Positions 1-12,300 of a stretch of 64,000 nucleotides of DNA are shown piece by piece. The notes under the pieces were generated by a model. The model made no database searches. It had not been told where the DNA came from and was given only the letters and a program-made list of their open reading frames with translations. Source of the DNA: Acanthosoma haemorrhoidale. Lineage: Eukaryota > Arthropoda > Insecta > Hemiptera > Acanthosomatidae. A program made the translations under genes and the position numbers. Location: contig OV884015.1 in assembly GCA_930367205.1 (NCBI GenBank), positions 83,256,841 through 83,320,840 of the forward strand, given 5' to 3'. The number at the start of each line of letters is the position of its first letter. Positions within the stretch are counted from its first letter, which is position 1.

Positions 1-186
1 GCTATGAAAAATGACTAACAGTTTCTTCCTATATTATGGAAATAAAATATTATTATGTTTGCAAAATATGAGTATGGCAACGTAATCGCTATTATGATAA
101 ATGAGTGAAACGTTACTTTTTGTACAAGGGACATTATCACATTTAAATCTAACTAAAGTCTATCTGGGTAGCTCAAAAAAAAAGTT

Positions 187-198
187 ATTCTAAAGAAT
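187..198 (+). other. Short inverted repeat ATTCT-AA-AGAAT
   Basis: Five-base arms are separated by two bases, directly after the A-run of the long intron, in every unit. It could be chance in AT-rich sequence; no function can be assigned. Confidence 0.4.
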
Positions 199-224
199 CT
201 TTTAAATGCGGTAGGCTTCGGCTT

Positions 225-236
225 CTTTCTAGAAAG
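225..236 (+). other. Perfect 12-bp palindrome CTTTCTAGAAAG
   Basis: The sequence is self-complementary over 12 bases and is preceded by a direct repeat GGCTTCGGCTTC. It contains TTCTAGAA, a two-arm form of a heat-shock-element core, but a third arm is not intact. The TAG of the palindrome is also a good-looking splice acceptor. It recurs in all units. Confidence 0.5.
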
Positions 237-266
237 TTTACAATGAAGATATTGTACAATAGTTAT
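233..266 (+). other. Cryptic splice-flanked segment D, 34 bp, frame broken in the usual unit
   Basis: The segment lies between a pyrimidine-rich acceptor (CTTCGGCTTCTTTCTAG) and a perfect GTAAGT donor. At 34 bp it is not a multiple of three, and phase 0 hits TAG at codon 10. The gap to exon A is 31 bp, shorter than most introns can be, so D and A could hardly both be spliced in. It may be a decoy, a decayed exon or chance. Confidence 0.25.
250..261 (+). other. Perfect 12-bp palindrome TATTGTACAATA
   Basis: It is self-complementary over 12 bases and lies 36-48 bases upstream of exon A in every unit. It survives the 1-bp deletion in units 76, 77, 92 and 93. In unit 39 one arm is altered at 25948 (CAATA to CAACA). 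Confidence 0.5.
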
Positions 267-276
267 GTAAGTAACT
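261..276 (+). other. Small hairpin AGTTA-6-TAACT containing GTAAGT
   Basis: Five-base arms flank a six-base loop TGTAAG. The loop and right arm hold a perfect donor consensus GTAAGT at 267, only 31 bases before exon A. Folding could hide that donor (inference). Confidence 0.35.
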
Positions 277-297
277 CTGTTTTTATTTCTGCTACAG

Positions 298-360
298 CAT
301 CCCTCACATAAAGAAGACAAATTGGACAGCCACTTACATTACATTGGACCGGATGGAAAA
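298..360 (+). CDS. Exon A (unit 1), 21 codons
   Basis: This 63-bp exon lies between the acceptor TTTCTGCTACAG and the donor GTAAGAATA. It reads in phase 0 from His-Pro-Ser-His, through KEDKLDSHLHYIGP, to Asp-Gly-Lys. It is histidine-rich (four of 21) and ends in a Gly-Pro-Asp-Gly turn-like motif. Residues P2, D10, L13, H14, I16 and P18 are the same in exon C when the two are aligned end to end. The exon recurs at offset 297 of every unit with few changes: Lys5Glu in units 28 and 52, Asp10Glu in unit 38, Gly17Arg in units 59 and 62, and a silent GGA to GGT at codon 17 in units 8, 18, 31, 34, 35, 48, 94 and 95. No copy has a stop or an indel. Confidence 0.78.
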
Positions 361-3300
361 GTAAGAATAAAAATATTTTTTGTAGTTCAAAATCAGTTAA
401 CGTGTACATTGTTATTATGAATTTTTATCAATTTCAGCTGAAATCTCTCGAAGAGGAGTTGAAGGTAATTATAAATGGTTACATTCAGTTACTGTTTTAT
501 GAGAGTTTTCTGTAGTATATTTTTTTCTAATCGGCTTTAAATGTAGGTCCCGGCGGCTGTGATTAAGGAGATGGATACATATCTGCATTTCATTGCACCA
601 ACGACCATGGTAAGTAGGAATTTGTATGTACACGTTGTATGTTGCAAATTCAAATTCAGTGTTTTTGTAACTATTTGCTATGAAAAATGACTAACAGTTT
701 CTTCCTATATTATGGAAATAAAATATTATTATGTTTGCAAAATATGAGTATGGCAACGTAATCGCTATTATGATAAATGAGTGAAAAGTTACTTTTTGTA
801 CAAGGGACATTATCACATTTAAATCTAACTAAAGTCTATCTGCGTAGCTCAAAAAAAAAGTTATTCTAAAGAATCTTTTAAATGCGGTAGGCTTCGGCTT
901 CTTTCTAGAAAGTTTACAATGAAGATATTGTACAATAGTTATGTAAGTAACTCTGTTTTTATTTCTGCTACAGCATCCCTCACATAAAGAAGACAAATTG
1001 GACAGCCACTTACATTACATTGGACCGGATGGAAAAGTAAGAATAAAAATATTTTTTGTAGTTCAAAATCAGTTAACGTGTACATTGTTATTATGAATTT
1101 TTATCAATTTCAGCTGAAATCTCTCGAAGAGGAGTTGAAGGTAATTATAAATGGTTACATTCAGTTACTGCTTTATGAGAGTTTTCCGTAGTATATTTTT
1201 TTCTAATCGGCTTTAAATGTAGGTCCCGGCGGCTGTGATTAAGGAGATGGATACATATCTGCATTTCATTGCACCAACGACCATGGTAAGTAGGAATTTG
1301 TATGTACACGTTGTATGTTGCAAATTCAAATTCAGTGTTTTTGTAACTATTTGCTATGAAAAATGACTAACAGTTTCTTCCTATATTATGGAAATAAAAT
1401 ATTATTATGTTTGCAAAATATGAGTATGGCAACGTAATCGCTATTATGATAAATGAGTGAAACGTTACTTTTTGTACAAGGGACATTATCACATTTAAAT
1501 CTAACTAAAGTCTATCTGGGTAGCTCAAAAAAAAAGTTATTCTAAAGAATCTTTTAAATGCGGTAGGCTTCGGCTTCTTTCTAGAAAGTTTACAATGAAG
1601 ATATTGTACAATAGTTATGTAAGTAACTCTGTTTTTATTTCTGCTACAGCATCCCTCACATAAAGAAGACAAATTGGACAGCCACTTACATTACATTGGA
1701 CCGGATGGAAAAGTAAGAATAAAAATATTTTTTGTAGTTCAAAATCAGTTAATGTGTACATTGTTATTATGAATTTTTATCAATTTCAGCTGAAATCTCT
1801 CGAAGAGGAGTTGAAGGTAATTATAAATGGTTACATTCAGTTACTGCTTTATGAGAGTTTTCTGTAGTATATTTTTTTCTAATCGGCTTTAAATGTAGGT
1901 CCCGGCGGCTGTGATTAAGGAGATGGATACATATCTGCATTTCATTGCACCAACGACCATGGTAAGTAGGAATTTGTATGTACACGTTGTATGTTGCAAA
2001 TTCAAATTCAGTGTTTTTGTAACTATTTGCTATGAAAAATGACTAACAGTTTCTTCCTATATTATGGAAATAAAATATTATTATGTTTGCAAAATATGAG
2101 TATGGCAACGTAATCGCTATTATGATAAATGAGTGAAAAGTTACTTTTTGTACAAGGGACATTATCACATTTAAATCTAACTAAAGTCTATCTGCGTAGC
2201 TCAAAAAAAAAGTTATTCTAAAGAATCTTTTAAATGCGGTAGGCTTCGGCTTCTTTCTAGAAAGTTTACAATGAAGATATTGTACAATAGTTATGTAAGT
2301 AACTCTGTTTTTATTTCTGCTACAGCATCCCTCACATAAAGAAGACAAATTGGACAGCCACTTACATTACATTGGACCGGATGGAAAAGTAAGAATAAAA
2401 ATATTTTTTGTAGTTCAAAATCAGTTAACGTGTACATTGTTATTATGAATTTTTATCAATTTCAGCTGAAATCTCTCGAAGAGGAGTTGAAGGTAATTAT
2501 AAATGGTTACATTCAGTTACTGCTTTATGAGAGTTTTCCGTAGTATATTTTTTTCTAATCGGCTTTAAATGTAGGTCCCGGCGGCTGTGATTAAGGAGAT
2601 GGATACATATCTGCATTTCATTGCACCAACGACCATGGTAAGTAGGAATTTGTATGTACACGTTGTATGTTGCAAATTCAAATTCAGTGTTTTTGTAACT
2701 ATTTGCTATGAAAAATGACTAACAGTTTCTTCCTATATTATGGAAATAAAATATTATTATGTTTGCAAAATATGAGTATGGCAACGTAATCGCTATTATG
2801 ATAAATGAGTGAAACGTTACTTTTTGTACAAGGGACATTATCACATTTAAATCTAACTAAAGTCTATCTGGGTAGCTCAAAAAAAAAGTTATTCTAAAGA
2901 ATCTTTTAAATGCGGTAGGCTTCGGCTTCTTTCTAGAAAGTTTACAATGAAGATATTGTACAATAGTTATGTAAGTAACTCTGTTTTTATTTCTGCTACA
3001 GCATCCCTCACATAAAGAAGACAAATTGGACAGCCACTTACATTACATTGGACCGGATGGAAAAGTAAGAATAAAAATATTTTTTGTAGTTCAAAATCAG
3101 TTAATGTGTACATTGTTATTATGAATTTTTATCAATTTCAGCTGAAATCTCTCGAAGAGGAGTTGAAGGTAATTATAAATGGTTACATTCAGTTACTGCT
3201 TTATGAGAGTTTTCTGTAGTATATTTTTTTCTAATCGGCTTTAAATGTAGGTCCCGGCGGCTGTGATTAAGGAGATGGATACATATCTGCATTTCATTGC

Positions 3301-6300
3301 ACCAACGACCATGGTAAGTAGGAATTTGTATGTACACGTTGTATGTTGCAAATTCAAATTCAGTGTTTTTGTAACTATTTGCTATGAAAAATGACTAACA
3401 GTTTCTTCCTATATTATGGAAATAAAATATTATTATGTTTGCAAAATATGAGTATGGCAACGTAATCGCTATTATGATAAATGAGTGAAACGTTACTTTT
3501 TGTACAAGGGACATTATCACATTTAAATCTAACCAAAGTCTATCTGGGTAGCTCAAAAAAAAAGTTATTCTAAAGAATCTTTTAAATGCGGTAGGCTTCG
3601 GCTTCTTTCTAGAAAGTTTACAATGAAGATATTGTACAATAGTTATGTAAGTAACTCTGTTTTTATTTCTGCTACAGCATCCCTCACATAAAGAAGACAA
3701 ATTGGACAGCCACTTACATTACATTGGACCGGATGGAAAAGTAAGAATAAAAATATTTTTTGTAGTTCAAAATCAGTTAACGTGTACATTGTTATTATGA
3801 ATTTTTATCAATTTCAGCTGAAATCTCTCGAAGAGGAGTTGAAGGTAATTATAAATGGTTACATTCAGTTACTGCTTTATGAGAGTTTTCTGTAGTATAT
3901 TTTTTTCTAATCGGCTTTAAATGTAGGTCCCGGCGGCTGTGATTAAGGAGATGGATACATATCTGCATTTCATTGCACCAACGACCATGGTAAGTAGGAA
4001 TTCGTATGTACACGTTGTATGTTGCAAATTCAAATTCAGTGTTTTTGTAACTATTTGCTATGAAAAATGACTAAAAGTTTCTTCTTATATTATGGAAATA
4101 AAATATTATTATGTTTACAAAATATGAGTATGGCAACGTAATCGCTATTATGATAAATGAGTGAAACGTTACTTTTTGTACAAGGGACATTATCACATTT
4201 AAATCTAACTAAAGTCTATCTGGGTAGCTCAAAAAAAAAGTTATTCTAAAGAATCTTTTAAATGCGGTAGGCTTCGGCTTCTTTCTAGAAAGTTTACAAT
4301 GAAGATATTGTACAATAGTTATGTAAGTAACTCTGTTTTTATTTCTGCTACAGCATCCCTCACATAAAGAAGACAAATTGGACAGCCACTTACATTACAT
4401 TGGACCGGATGGAAAAGTAAGAATAAAAATATTTTTTGTAGTTCAAAATCAGTTAACGTGTACATTGTTATTATGAATTTTTATCAATTTCAGCTGAAAT
4501 CTCTCGAAGAGGAGTTGAAGGTAATTATAAATGGTTACATTCAGTTACTGCTTTATGAGAGTTTTCTGTAGTATATTTTTTTCTAATCGGCTTTAAATGT
4601 AGGTCCCGGCGGCTGTGATTAAGGAGATGGATACATATCTGCATTTCATTGCACCAACGACCATGGTAAGTAGGAATTTGTATGTACACGTTGTATGTTG
4701 CAAATTCAAATTCAGTGTTTTTGTAACTATTTGCTATGAAAAATGACTAACAGTTTCTTCCTATATTATGGAAATAAAATATTATTATGTTTGCAAAATA
4801 TGAGTATGGCAACGTAATCGCTATTATGATAAATGAGTGAAACGTTACTTTTTGTACAAGGGACATTATCACATTTAAATCTAACTAAAGTCTATCTGGG
4901 TAGCTCAAAAAAAAAGTTATTCTAAAGAATCTTTTAAATGCGGTAGGCTTCGGCTTCTTTCTAGAAAGTTTACAATGAAGATATTGTACAATAGTTATGT
5001 AAGTAACTCTGTTTTTATTTCTGCTACAGCATCCCTCACATAAAGAAGACAAATTGGACAGCCACTTACATTACATTGGTCCGGATGGAAAAGTTAGAAT
5101 AAAAATATTTTTTGTAGTTCAAAATCAGTTAACGTGTACATTGTTATTATGAATTTTTATCAATTTCAGCTGAAATCTCTCGAAGAGGAGTTGAAGGTAA
5201 TTATAAATGGTTACATTCAGTTACTGCTTTATGAGAGTTTTCTGTAGTATATTTTTTTCTAATCGGCTTTAAATGTAGGTCCCGGCGGCTGTGATTAAGG
5301 AGATGGATACATATCTGCATTTCATTGCACCAACGACCATGGTAAGTAGGAATTTGTATGTACACGTTGTATGTTGCAAATTCAAATTCAGTGTTTTTGT
5401 AACTATTTGCTATGAAAAATGACTAACAGTTTCTTCCTATATTATGGAAATAAAATATTATTATGTTTGCAAAATATGAGTATGGCAACGTAATCGCTAT
5501 TATGATAAATGAGTGAAAAGTTACTTTTTGTACAAGGGACATTATCACATTTAAATCTAACTAAAGTCTATCTGGGTAGCTCAAAAAAAAAGTTATTCTA
5601 AAGAATCTTTTAAATGCGGTAGGCTTCGGCTTCTTTCTAGAAAGTTTACAATGAAGATATTGTACAATAGTTATGTAAGTAACTCTGTTTTTATTTCTGC
5701 TACAGCATCCCTCACATAAAGAAGACAAATTGGACAGCCACTTACATTACATTGGACCGGATGGAAAAGTAAGAATAAAAATATTTTTTGTAGTTCAAAA
5801 TCAGTTAACGTGTACATTGTTATTATGAATTTTTATCAATTTCAGCTGAAATCTCTCGAAGAGGAGTTGAAGGTAATTATAAATGGTTACATTCAGTTAC
5901 TGCTTTATGAGAGTTTTCTGTAGTATATTTTTTTCTAATCGGCTTTAAATGTAGGTCCCGGCGGCTGTGATTAAGGAGATGGATACATATCTGCATTTCA
6001 TTGCACCAACGACCATGGTAAGTAGGAATTTGTATGTACACGTTGTATGTTGCAAATTCAAATTCAGTGTTTTTGTAACTATTTGCTATGAAAAATGACT
6101 AACAGTTTCTTCCTATATTATGGAAATAAAATATTATTATGTTTGCAAAATATGAGTATGGCAACGTAATCGCTATTATGATAAATGAGTGAAACGTTAC
6201 TTTTTGTACAAGGGACATTATCACATTTAAATCTAACTAAAGTCTATCTGGGTAGCTCAAAAAAAAAGTTATTCTAAAGAATCTTTTAAATGCGGTAGGC

Positions 6301-9300
6301 TTCGGCTTCTTTCTAGAAAGTTTACAATGAAGATATTGTACAATAGTTATGTAAGTAACTCTGTTTTTATTTCTGCTACAGCATCCCTCACATAAAGAAG
6401 ACAAATTGGACAGCCACTTACATTACATTGGACCGGATGGAAAAGTAAGAATAAAAATATTTTTTGTAGTTCAAAATCAGTTAACGTGTACATTGTTATT
6501 ATGAATTTTTATCAATTTCAGCTGAAATCTCTCGAAGAGGAGTTGAAGGTAATTATAAATGGTTACATTCAGTTACTGTTTTATGAGAGTTTTCTGTAGT
6601 ATATTTTTTTCTAATCGGCTTTAAATGTAGGTCCCGGCGGCTGTGATTAAGGAGATGGATACATATCTGCATTTCATTGCACCAACGACCATGGTAAGTA
6701 GGAATTTGTATGTACACGTTGTATGTTGCAAATTCAAATTCAGTGTTTTTGTAACTATTTGCTATGAAAAATGACTAACAGTTTCTTCCTATATTATGGA
6801 AATAAAATATTATTATGTTTGCAAAATATGAGTATGGCAACGTAATCGCTATTATGATAAATGAGTGAAAAGTTACTTTTTGTACAAGGGACATTATCAC
6901 ATTTAAATCTAACTAAAGTCTATCTGCGTAGCTCAAAAAAAAAGTTATTCTAAAGAATCTTTTAAATGCGGTAGGCTTCGGCTTCTTTCTAGAAAGTTTA
7001 CAATGAAGATATTGTACAATAGTTATGTAAGTAACTCTGTTTTTATTTCTGCTACAGCATCCCTCACATAAAGAAGACAAATTGGACAGCCACTTACATT
7101 ACATTGGACCGGATGGAAAAGTAAGAATAAAAATATTTTTTGTAGTTCAAAATCAGTTAACGTGTACATTGTTATTATGAATTTTTATCAATTTCAGCTG
7201 AAATCTCTCGAAGAGGAGTTGAAGGTAATTATAAATGGTTACATTCAGTTACTGCTTTATGAGAGTTTTCCGTAGTATATTTTTTTCTAATCGGCTTTAA
7301 ATGTAGGTCCCGGCGGCTGTGATTAAGGAGATGGATACATATCTGCATTTCATTGCACCAACGACCATGGTAAGTAGGAATTTGTATGTACACGTTGTAT
7401 GTTGCAAATTCAAATTCAGTGTTTTTGTAACTATTTGCTATGAAAAATGACTAACAGTTTCTTCCTATATTATGGAAATAAAATATTATTATGTTTGCAA
7501 AATATGAGTATGGCAACGTAATCGCTATTATGATAAATGAGTGAAACGTTACTTTTTGTACAAGGGACATTATCACATTTAAATCTAACTAAAGTCTATC
7601 TGGGTAGCTCAAAAAAAAAGTTATTCTAAAGAATCTTTTAAATGCGGTAGGCTTCGGCTTCTTTCTAGAAAGTTTACAATGAAGATATTGTACAATAGTT
7701 ATGTAAGTAACTCTGTTTTTATTTCTGCTACAGCATCCCTCACATAAAGAAGACAAATTGGACAGCCACTTACATTACATTGGACCGGATGGAAAAGTAA
7801 GAATAAAAATATTTTTTGTAGTTCAAAATCAGTTAATGTGTACATTGTTATTATGAATTTTTATCAATTTCAGCTGAAATCTCTCGAAGAGGAGTTGAAG
7901 GTAATTATAAATGGTTACATTCAGTTACTGCTTTATGAGAGTTTTCTGTAGTATATTTTTTTCTAATCGGCTTTAAATGTAGGTCCCGGCGGCTGTGATT
8001 AAGGAGATGGATACATATCTGCATTTCATTGCACCAACGACCATGGTAAGTAGGAATTTGTATGTACACGTTGTATGTTGCAAATTCAAATTCAGTGTTT
8101 TTGTAACTATTTGCTATGAAAAATGACTAACAGTTTCTTCCTATATTATGGAAATAAAATATTATTATGTTTGCAAAATATGAGTATGGCAACGTAATCG
8201 CTATTATGATAAATGAGTGAAACGTTACTTTTTGTACAAGGGACATTATCACATTTAAATCTAACCAAAGTCTATCTGGGTAGCTCAAAAAAAAAGTTAT
8301 TCTAAAGAATCTTTTAAATGCGGTAGGCTTCGGCTTCTTTCTAGAAAGTTTACAATGAAGATATTGTACAATAGTTATGTAAGTAACTCTGTTTTTATTT
8401 CTGCTACAGCATCCCTCACATAAAGAAGACAAATTGGACAGCCACTTACATTACATTGGACCGGATGGAAAAGTAAGAATAAAAATATTTTTTGTAGTTC
8501 AAAATCAGTTAACGTGTACATTGTTATTATGAATTTTTATCAATTTCAGCTGAAATCTCTCGAAGAGGAGTTGAAGGTAATTATAAATGGTTACATTCAG
8601 TTACTGCTTTATGAGAGTTTTCTGTAGTATATTTTTTTCTAATCGGCTTTAAATGTAGGTCCCGGCGGCTGTGATTAAGGAGATGGATACATATCTGCAT
8701 TTCATTGCACCAACGACCATGGTAAGTAGGAATTTGTATGTACACGTTGTATGTTGCAAATTCAAATTCAGTGTTTTTGTAACTATTTGCTATGAAAAAT
8801 GACTAACAGTTTCTTCCTATATTATGGAAATAAAATATTATTATGTTTGCAAAATATGAGTATGGCAACGTAATCGCTATTATGATAAATGAGTGAAAAG
8901 TTACTTTTTGTACAAGGGACATTATCACATTTAAATCTAACTAAAGTCTATCTGCGTAGCTCAAAAAAAAAGTTATTCTAAAGAATCTTTTAAATGCGGT
9001 AGGCTTCGGCTTCTTTCTAGAAAGTTTACAATGAAGATATTGTACAATAGTTATGTAAGTAACTCTGTTTTTATTTCTGCTACAGCATCCCTCACATAAA
9101 GAAGACAAATTGGACAGCCACTTACATTACATTGGACCGGATGGAAAAGTAAGAATAAAAATATTTTTTGTAGTTCAAAATCAGTTAACGTGTACATTGT
9201 TATTATGAATTTTTATCAATTTCAGCTGAAATCTCTCGAAGAGGAGTTGAAGGTAATTATAAATGGTTACATTCAGTTACTGCTTTATGAGAGTTTTCCG

Positions 9301-12300
9301 TAGTATATTTTTTTCTAATCGGCTTTAAATGTAGGTCCCGGCGGCTGTGATTAAGGAGATGGATACATATCTGCATTTCATTGCACCAACGACCATGGTA
9401 AGTAGGAATTTGTATGTACACGTTGTATGTTGCAAATTCAAATTCAGTGTTTTTGTAACTATTTGCTATGAAAAATGACTAACAGTTTCTTCCTATATTA
9501 TGGAAATAAAATATTATTATGTTTGCAAAATATGAGTATGGCAACGTAATCGCTATTATGATAAATGAGTGAAACGTTACTTTTTGTACAAGGGACATTA
9601 TCACATTTAAATCTAACTAAAGTCTATCTGGGTAGCTCAAAAAAAAAGTTATTCTAAAGAATCTTTTAAATGCGGTAGGCTTCGGCTTCTTTCTAGAAAG
9701 TTTACAATGAAGATATTGTACAATAGTTATGTAAGTAACTCTGTTTTTATTTCTGCTACAGCATCCCTCACATAAAGAAGACAAATTGGACAGCCACTTA
9801 CATTACATTGGACCGGATGGAAAAGTAAGAATAAAAATATTTTTTGTAGTTCAAAATCAGTTAATGTGTACATTGTTATTATGAATTTTTATCAATTTCA
9901 GCTGAAATCTCTCGAAGAGGAGTTGAAGGTAATTATAAATGGTTACATTCAGTTACTGTTTTATGAGAGTTTTCTGTAGTATATTTTTTTCTAATCGGCT
10001 TTAAATGTAGGTCCCGGCGGCTGTGATTAAGGAGATGGATACATATCTGCATTTCATTGCACCAACGACCATGGTAAGTAGGAATTTGTATGTACACGTT
10101 GTATGTTGCAAATTCAAATTCAGTGTTTTTGTAACTATTTGCTATGAAAAATGACTGACAGTTTCTTCCTATATTATGGAAATAAAATATTATTATGTTT
10201 GCAAAATATGAGTATGGCAACGTAATCGCTATTATGATAAATGAGTGAAACGTTACTTTTTGTACAAGGGACATTATCACATTTAAATCTAACCAAAGTC
10301 TATCTGGGTAGCTCAAAAAAAAAGTTATTCTAAAGAATCTTTTAAATGCGGTAGGCTTCGGCTTCTTTCTAGAAAGTTTACAATGAAGATATTGTACAAT
10401 AGTTATGTAAGTAACTCTGTTTTTATTTCTGCTACAGCATCCCTCACATAAAGAAGACAAATTGGACAGCCACTTACATTACATTGGACCGGATGGAAAA
10501 GTAAGAATAAAAATATTTTTTGTAGTTCAAAATCAGTTAACGTGTACATTGTTATTATGAATTTTTATCAATTTCAGCTGAAATCTCTCGAAGAGGAGTT
10601 GAAGGTAATTATAAATGGTTACATTCAGTTACTGCTTTATGAGAGTTTTCTGTAGTATATTTTTTTCTAATCGGCTTTAAATGTAGGTCCCGGCGGCTGT
10701 GATTAAGGAGATGGATACATATCTGCATTTCATTGCACCAACGACCATGGTAAGTAGGAATTCGTATGTACACGTTGTATGTTGCAAATTCAAATTCAGT
10801 GTTTTTGTAACTATTTGCTATGAAAAATGACTAAAAGTTTCTTCTTATATTATGGAAATAAAATATTATTATGTTTACAAAATATGAGTATGGCAACGTA
10901 ATCGCTATTATGATAAATGAGTGAAACGTTACTTTTTGTACAAGGGACATTATCACATTTAAATCTAACTAAAGTCTATCTGGGTAGCTCAAAAAAAAAG
11001 TTATTCTAAAGAATCTTTTAAATGCGGTAGGCTTCGGCTTCTTTCTAGAAAGTTTACAATGAAGATATTGTACAATAGTTATGTAAGTAACTCTGTTTTT
11101 ATTTCTGCTACAGCATCCCTCACATAAAGAAGACAAATTGGACAGCCACTTACATTACATTGGACCGGATGGAAAAGTAAGAATAAAAATATTTTTTGTA
11201 GTTCAAAATCAGTTAACGTGTACATTGTTATTATGAATTTTTATCAATTTCAGCTGAAATCTCTCGAAGAGGAGTTGAAGGTAATTATAAATGGTTACAT
11301 TCAGTTACTGCTTTATGAGAGTTTTCTGTAGTATATTTTTTTCTAATCGGCTTTAAATGTAGGTCCCGGCGGCTGTGATTAAGGAGATGGATACATATCT
11401 GCATTTCATTGCACCAACGACCATGGTAAGTAGGAATTTGTATGTACACGTTGTATGTTGCAAATTCAAATTCAGTGTTTTTGTAACTATTTGCTATGAA
11501 AAATGACTAACAGTTTCTTCCTATATTATGGAAATAAAATATTATTATGTTTGCAAAATATGAGTATGGCAACGTAATCGCTATTATGATAAATGAGTGA
11601 AACGTTACTTTTTGTACAAGGGACATTATCACATTTAAATCTAACTAAAGTCTATCTGGGTAGCTCAAAAAAAAAGTTATTCTAAAGAATCTTTTAAATG
11701 CGGTAGGCTTCGGCTTCTTTCTAGAAAGTTTACAATGAAGATATTGTACAATAGTTATGTAAGTAACTCTGTTTTTATTTCTGCTACAGCATCCCTCACA
11801 TAAAGAAGACAAATTGGACAGCCACTTACATTACATTGGTCCGGATGGAAAAGTTAGAATAAAAATATTTTTTGTAGTTCAAAATCAGTTAACGTGTACA
11901 TTGTTATTATGAATTTTTATCAATTTCAGCTGAAATCTCTCGAAGAGGAGTTGAAGGTAATTATAAATGGTTACATTCAGTTACTGCTTTATGAGAGTTT
12001 TCTGTAGTATATTTTTTTCTAATCGGCTTTAAATGTAGGTCCCGGCGGCTGTGATTAAGGAGATGGATACATATCTGCATTTCATTGCACCAACGACCAT
12101 GGTAAGTAGGAATTTGTATGTACACGTTGTATGTTGCAAATTCAAATTCAGTGTTTTTGTAACTATTTGCTATGAAAAATGACTAACAGTTTCTTCCTAT
12201 ATTATGGAAATAAAATATTATTATGTTTGCAAAATATGAGTATGGCAACGTAATCGCTATTATGATAAATGAGTGAAAAGTTACTTTTTGTACAAGGGAC

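Larger units (their letters stand above)
1..297 (+). other. 3' part of the long C-to-A intron, unit 1
   Basis: The window opens inside the 364-bp intron that separates exon C of one unit from exon A of the next; its donor lies before the window. It is AT-rich with stops in all forward frames. It ends in a pyrimidine-rich tract and TGCTACAG. The last 110 bp hold several short palindromes and a cryptic acceptor/donor pair, listed separately. Confidence 0.8.
1..3380 (+). repeat. Units 1-5: alternating two-unit repeat
   Basis: Units 2 and 4 share AAAGTT, TCTGCG and TTTCCG. Units 3 and 5 share AACGTT, TCTGGG and AATGTG. The order 2-3-4-5 is thus a dimer repeated twice (1,352-bp period). Unit 1 carries ACTGTT and pairs with unit 10. 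All 15 exons encode the consensus repeat. Confidence 0.85.

Noticed and set aside
225..236. Heat-shock element
   Set aside because: Only two adjacent arms (TTTCT and AGAAA) match; the third arm is imperfect. The site is a splice-acceptor-like intron position, so a regulatory call would be speculation.
657..670. Tiny exon between TTCAG and GTAACT in the long intron
   Set aside because: The segment would be only seven bases, with a poor donor and no supporting variation.
3395..3700. Antisense open frame of 101 codons, seen in 21 units
   Set aside because: It runs over the long intron and the start of exon A on the minus strand. It is open only in units where TAACTAAAG has changed to TAACCAAAG, AACTGAAG or TAACGAAAG, which removes a stop on the minus strand. 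Most units keep the stop, so it is a by-product of an intron variant.
9933..10460. Antisense open frame of 175 codons
   Set aside because: It is the same antisense frame, lengthened in unit 16 because ACTAACA became ACTGACA and removed one more minus-strand stop. It covers two introns and an exon in reverse.
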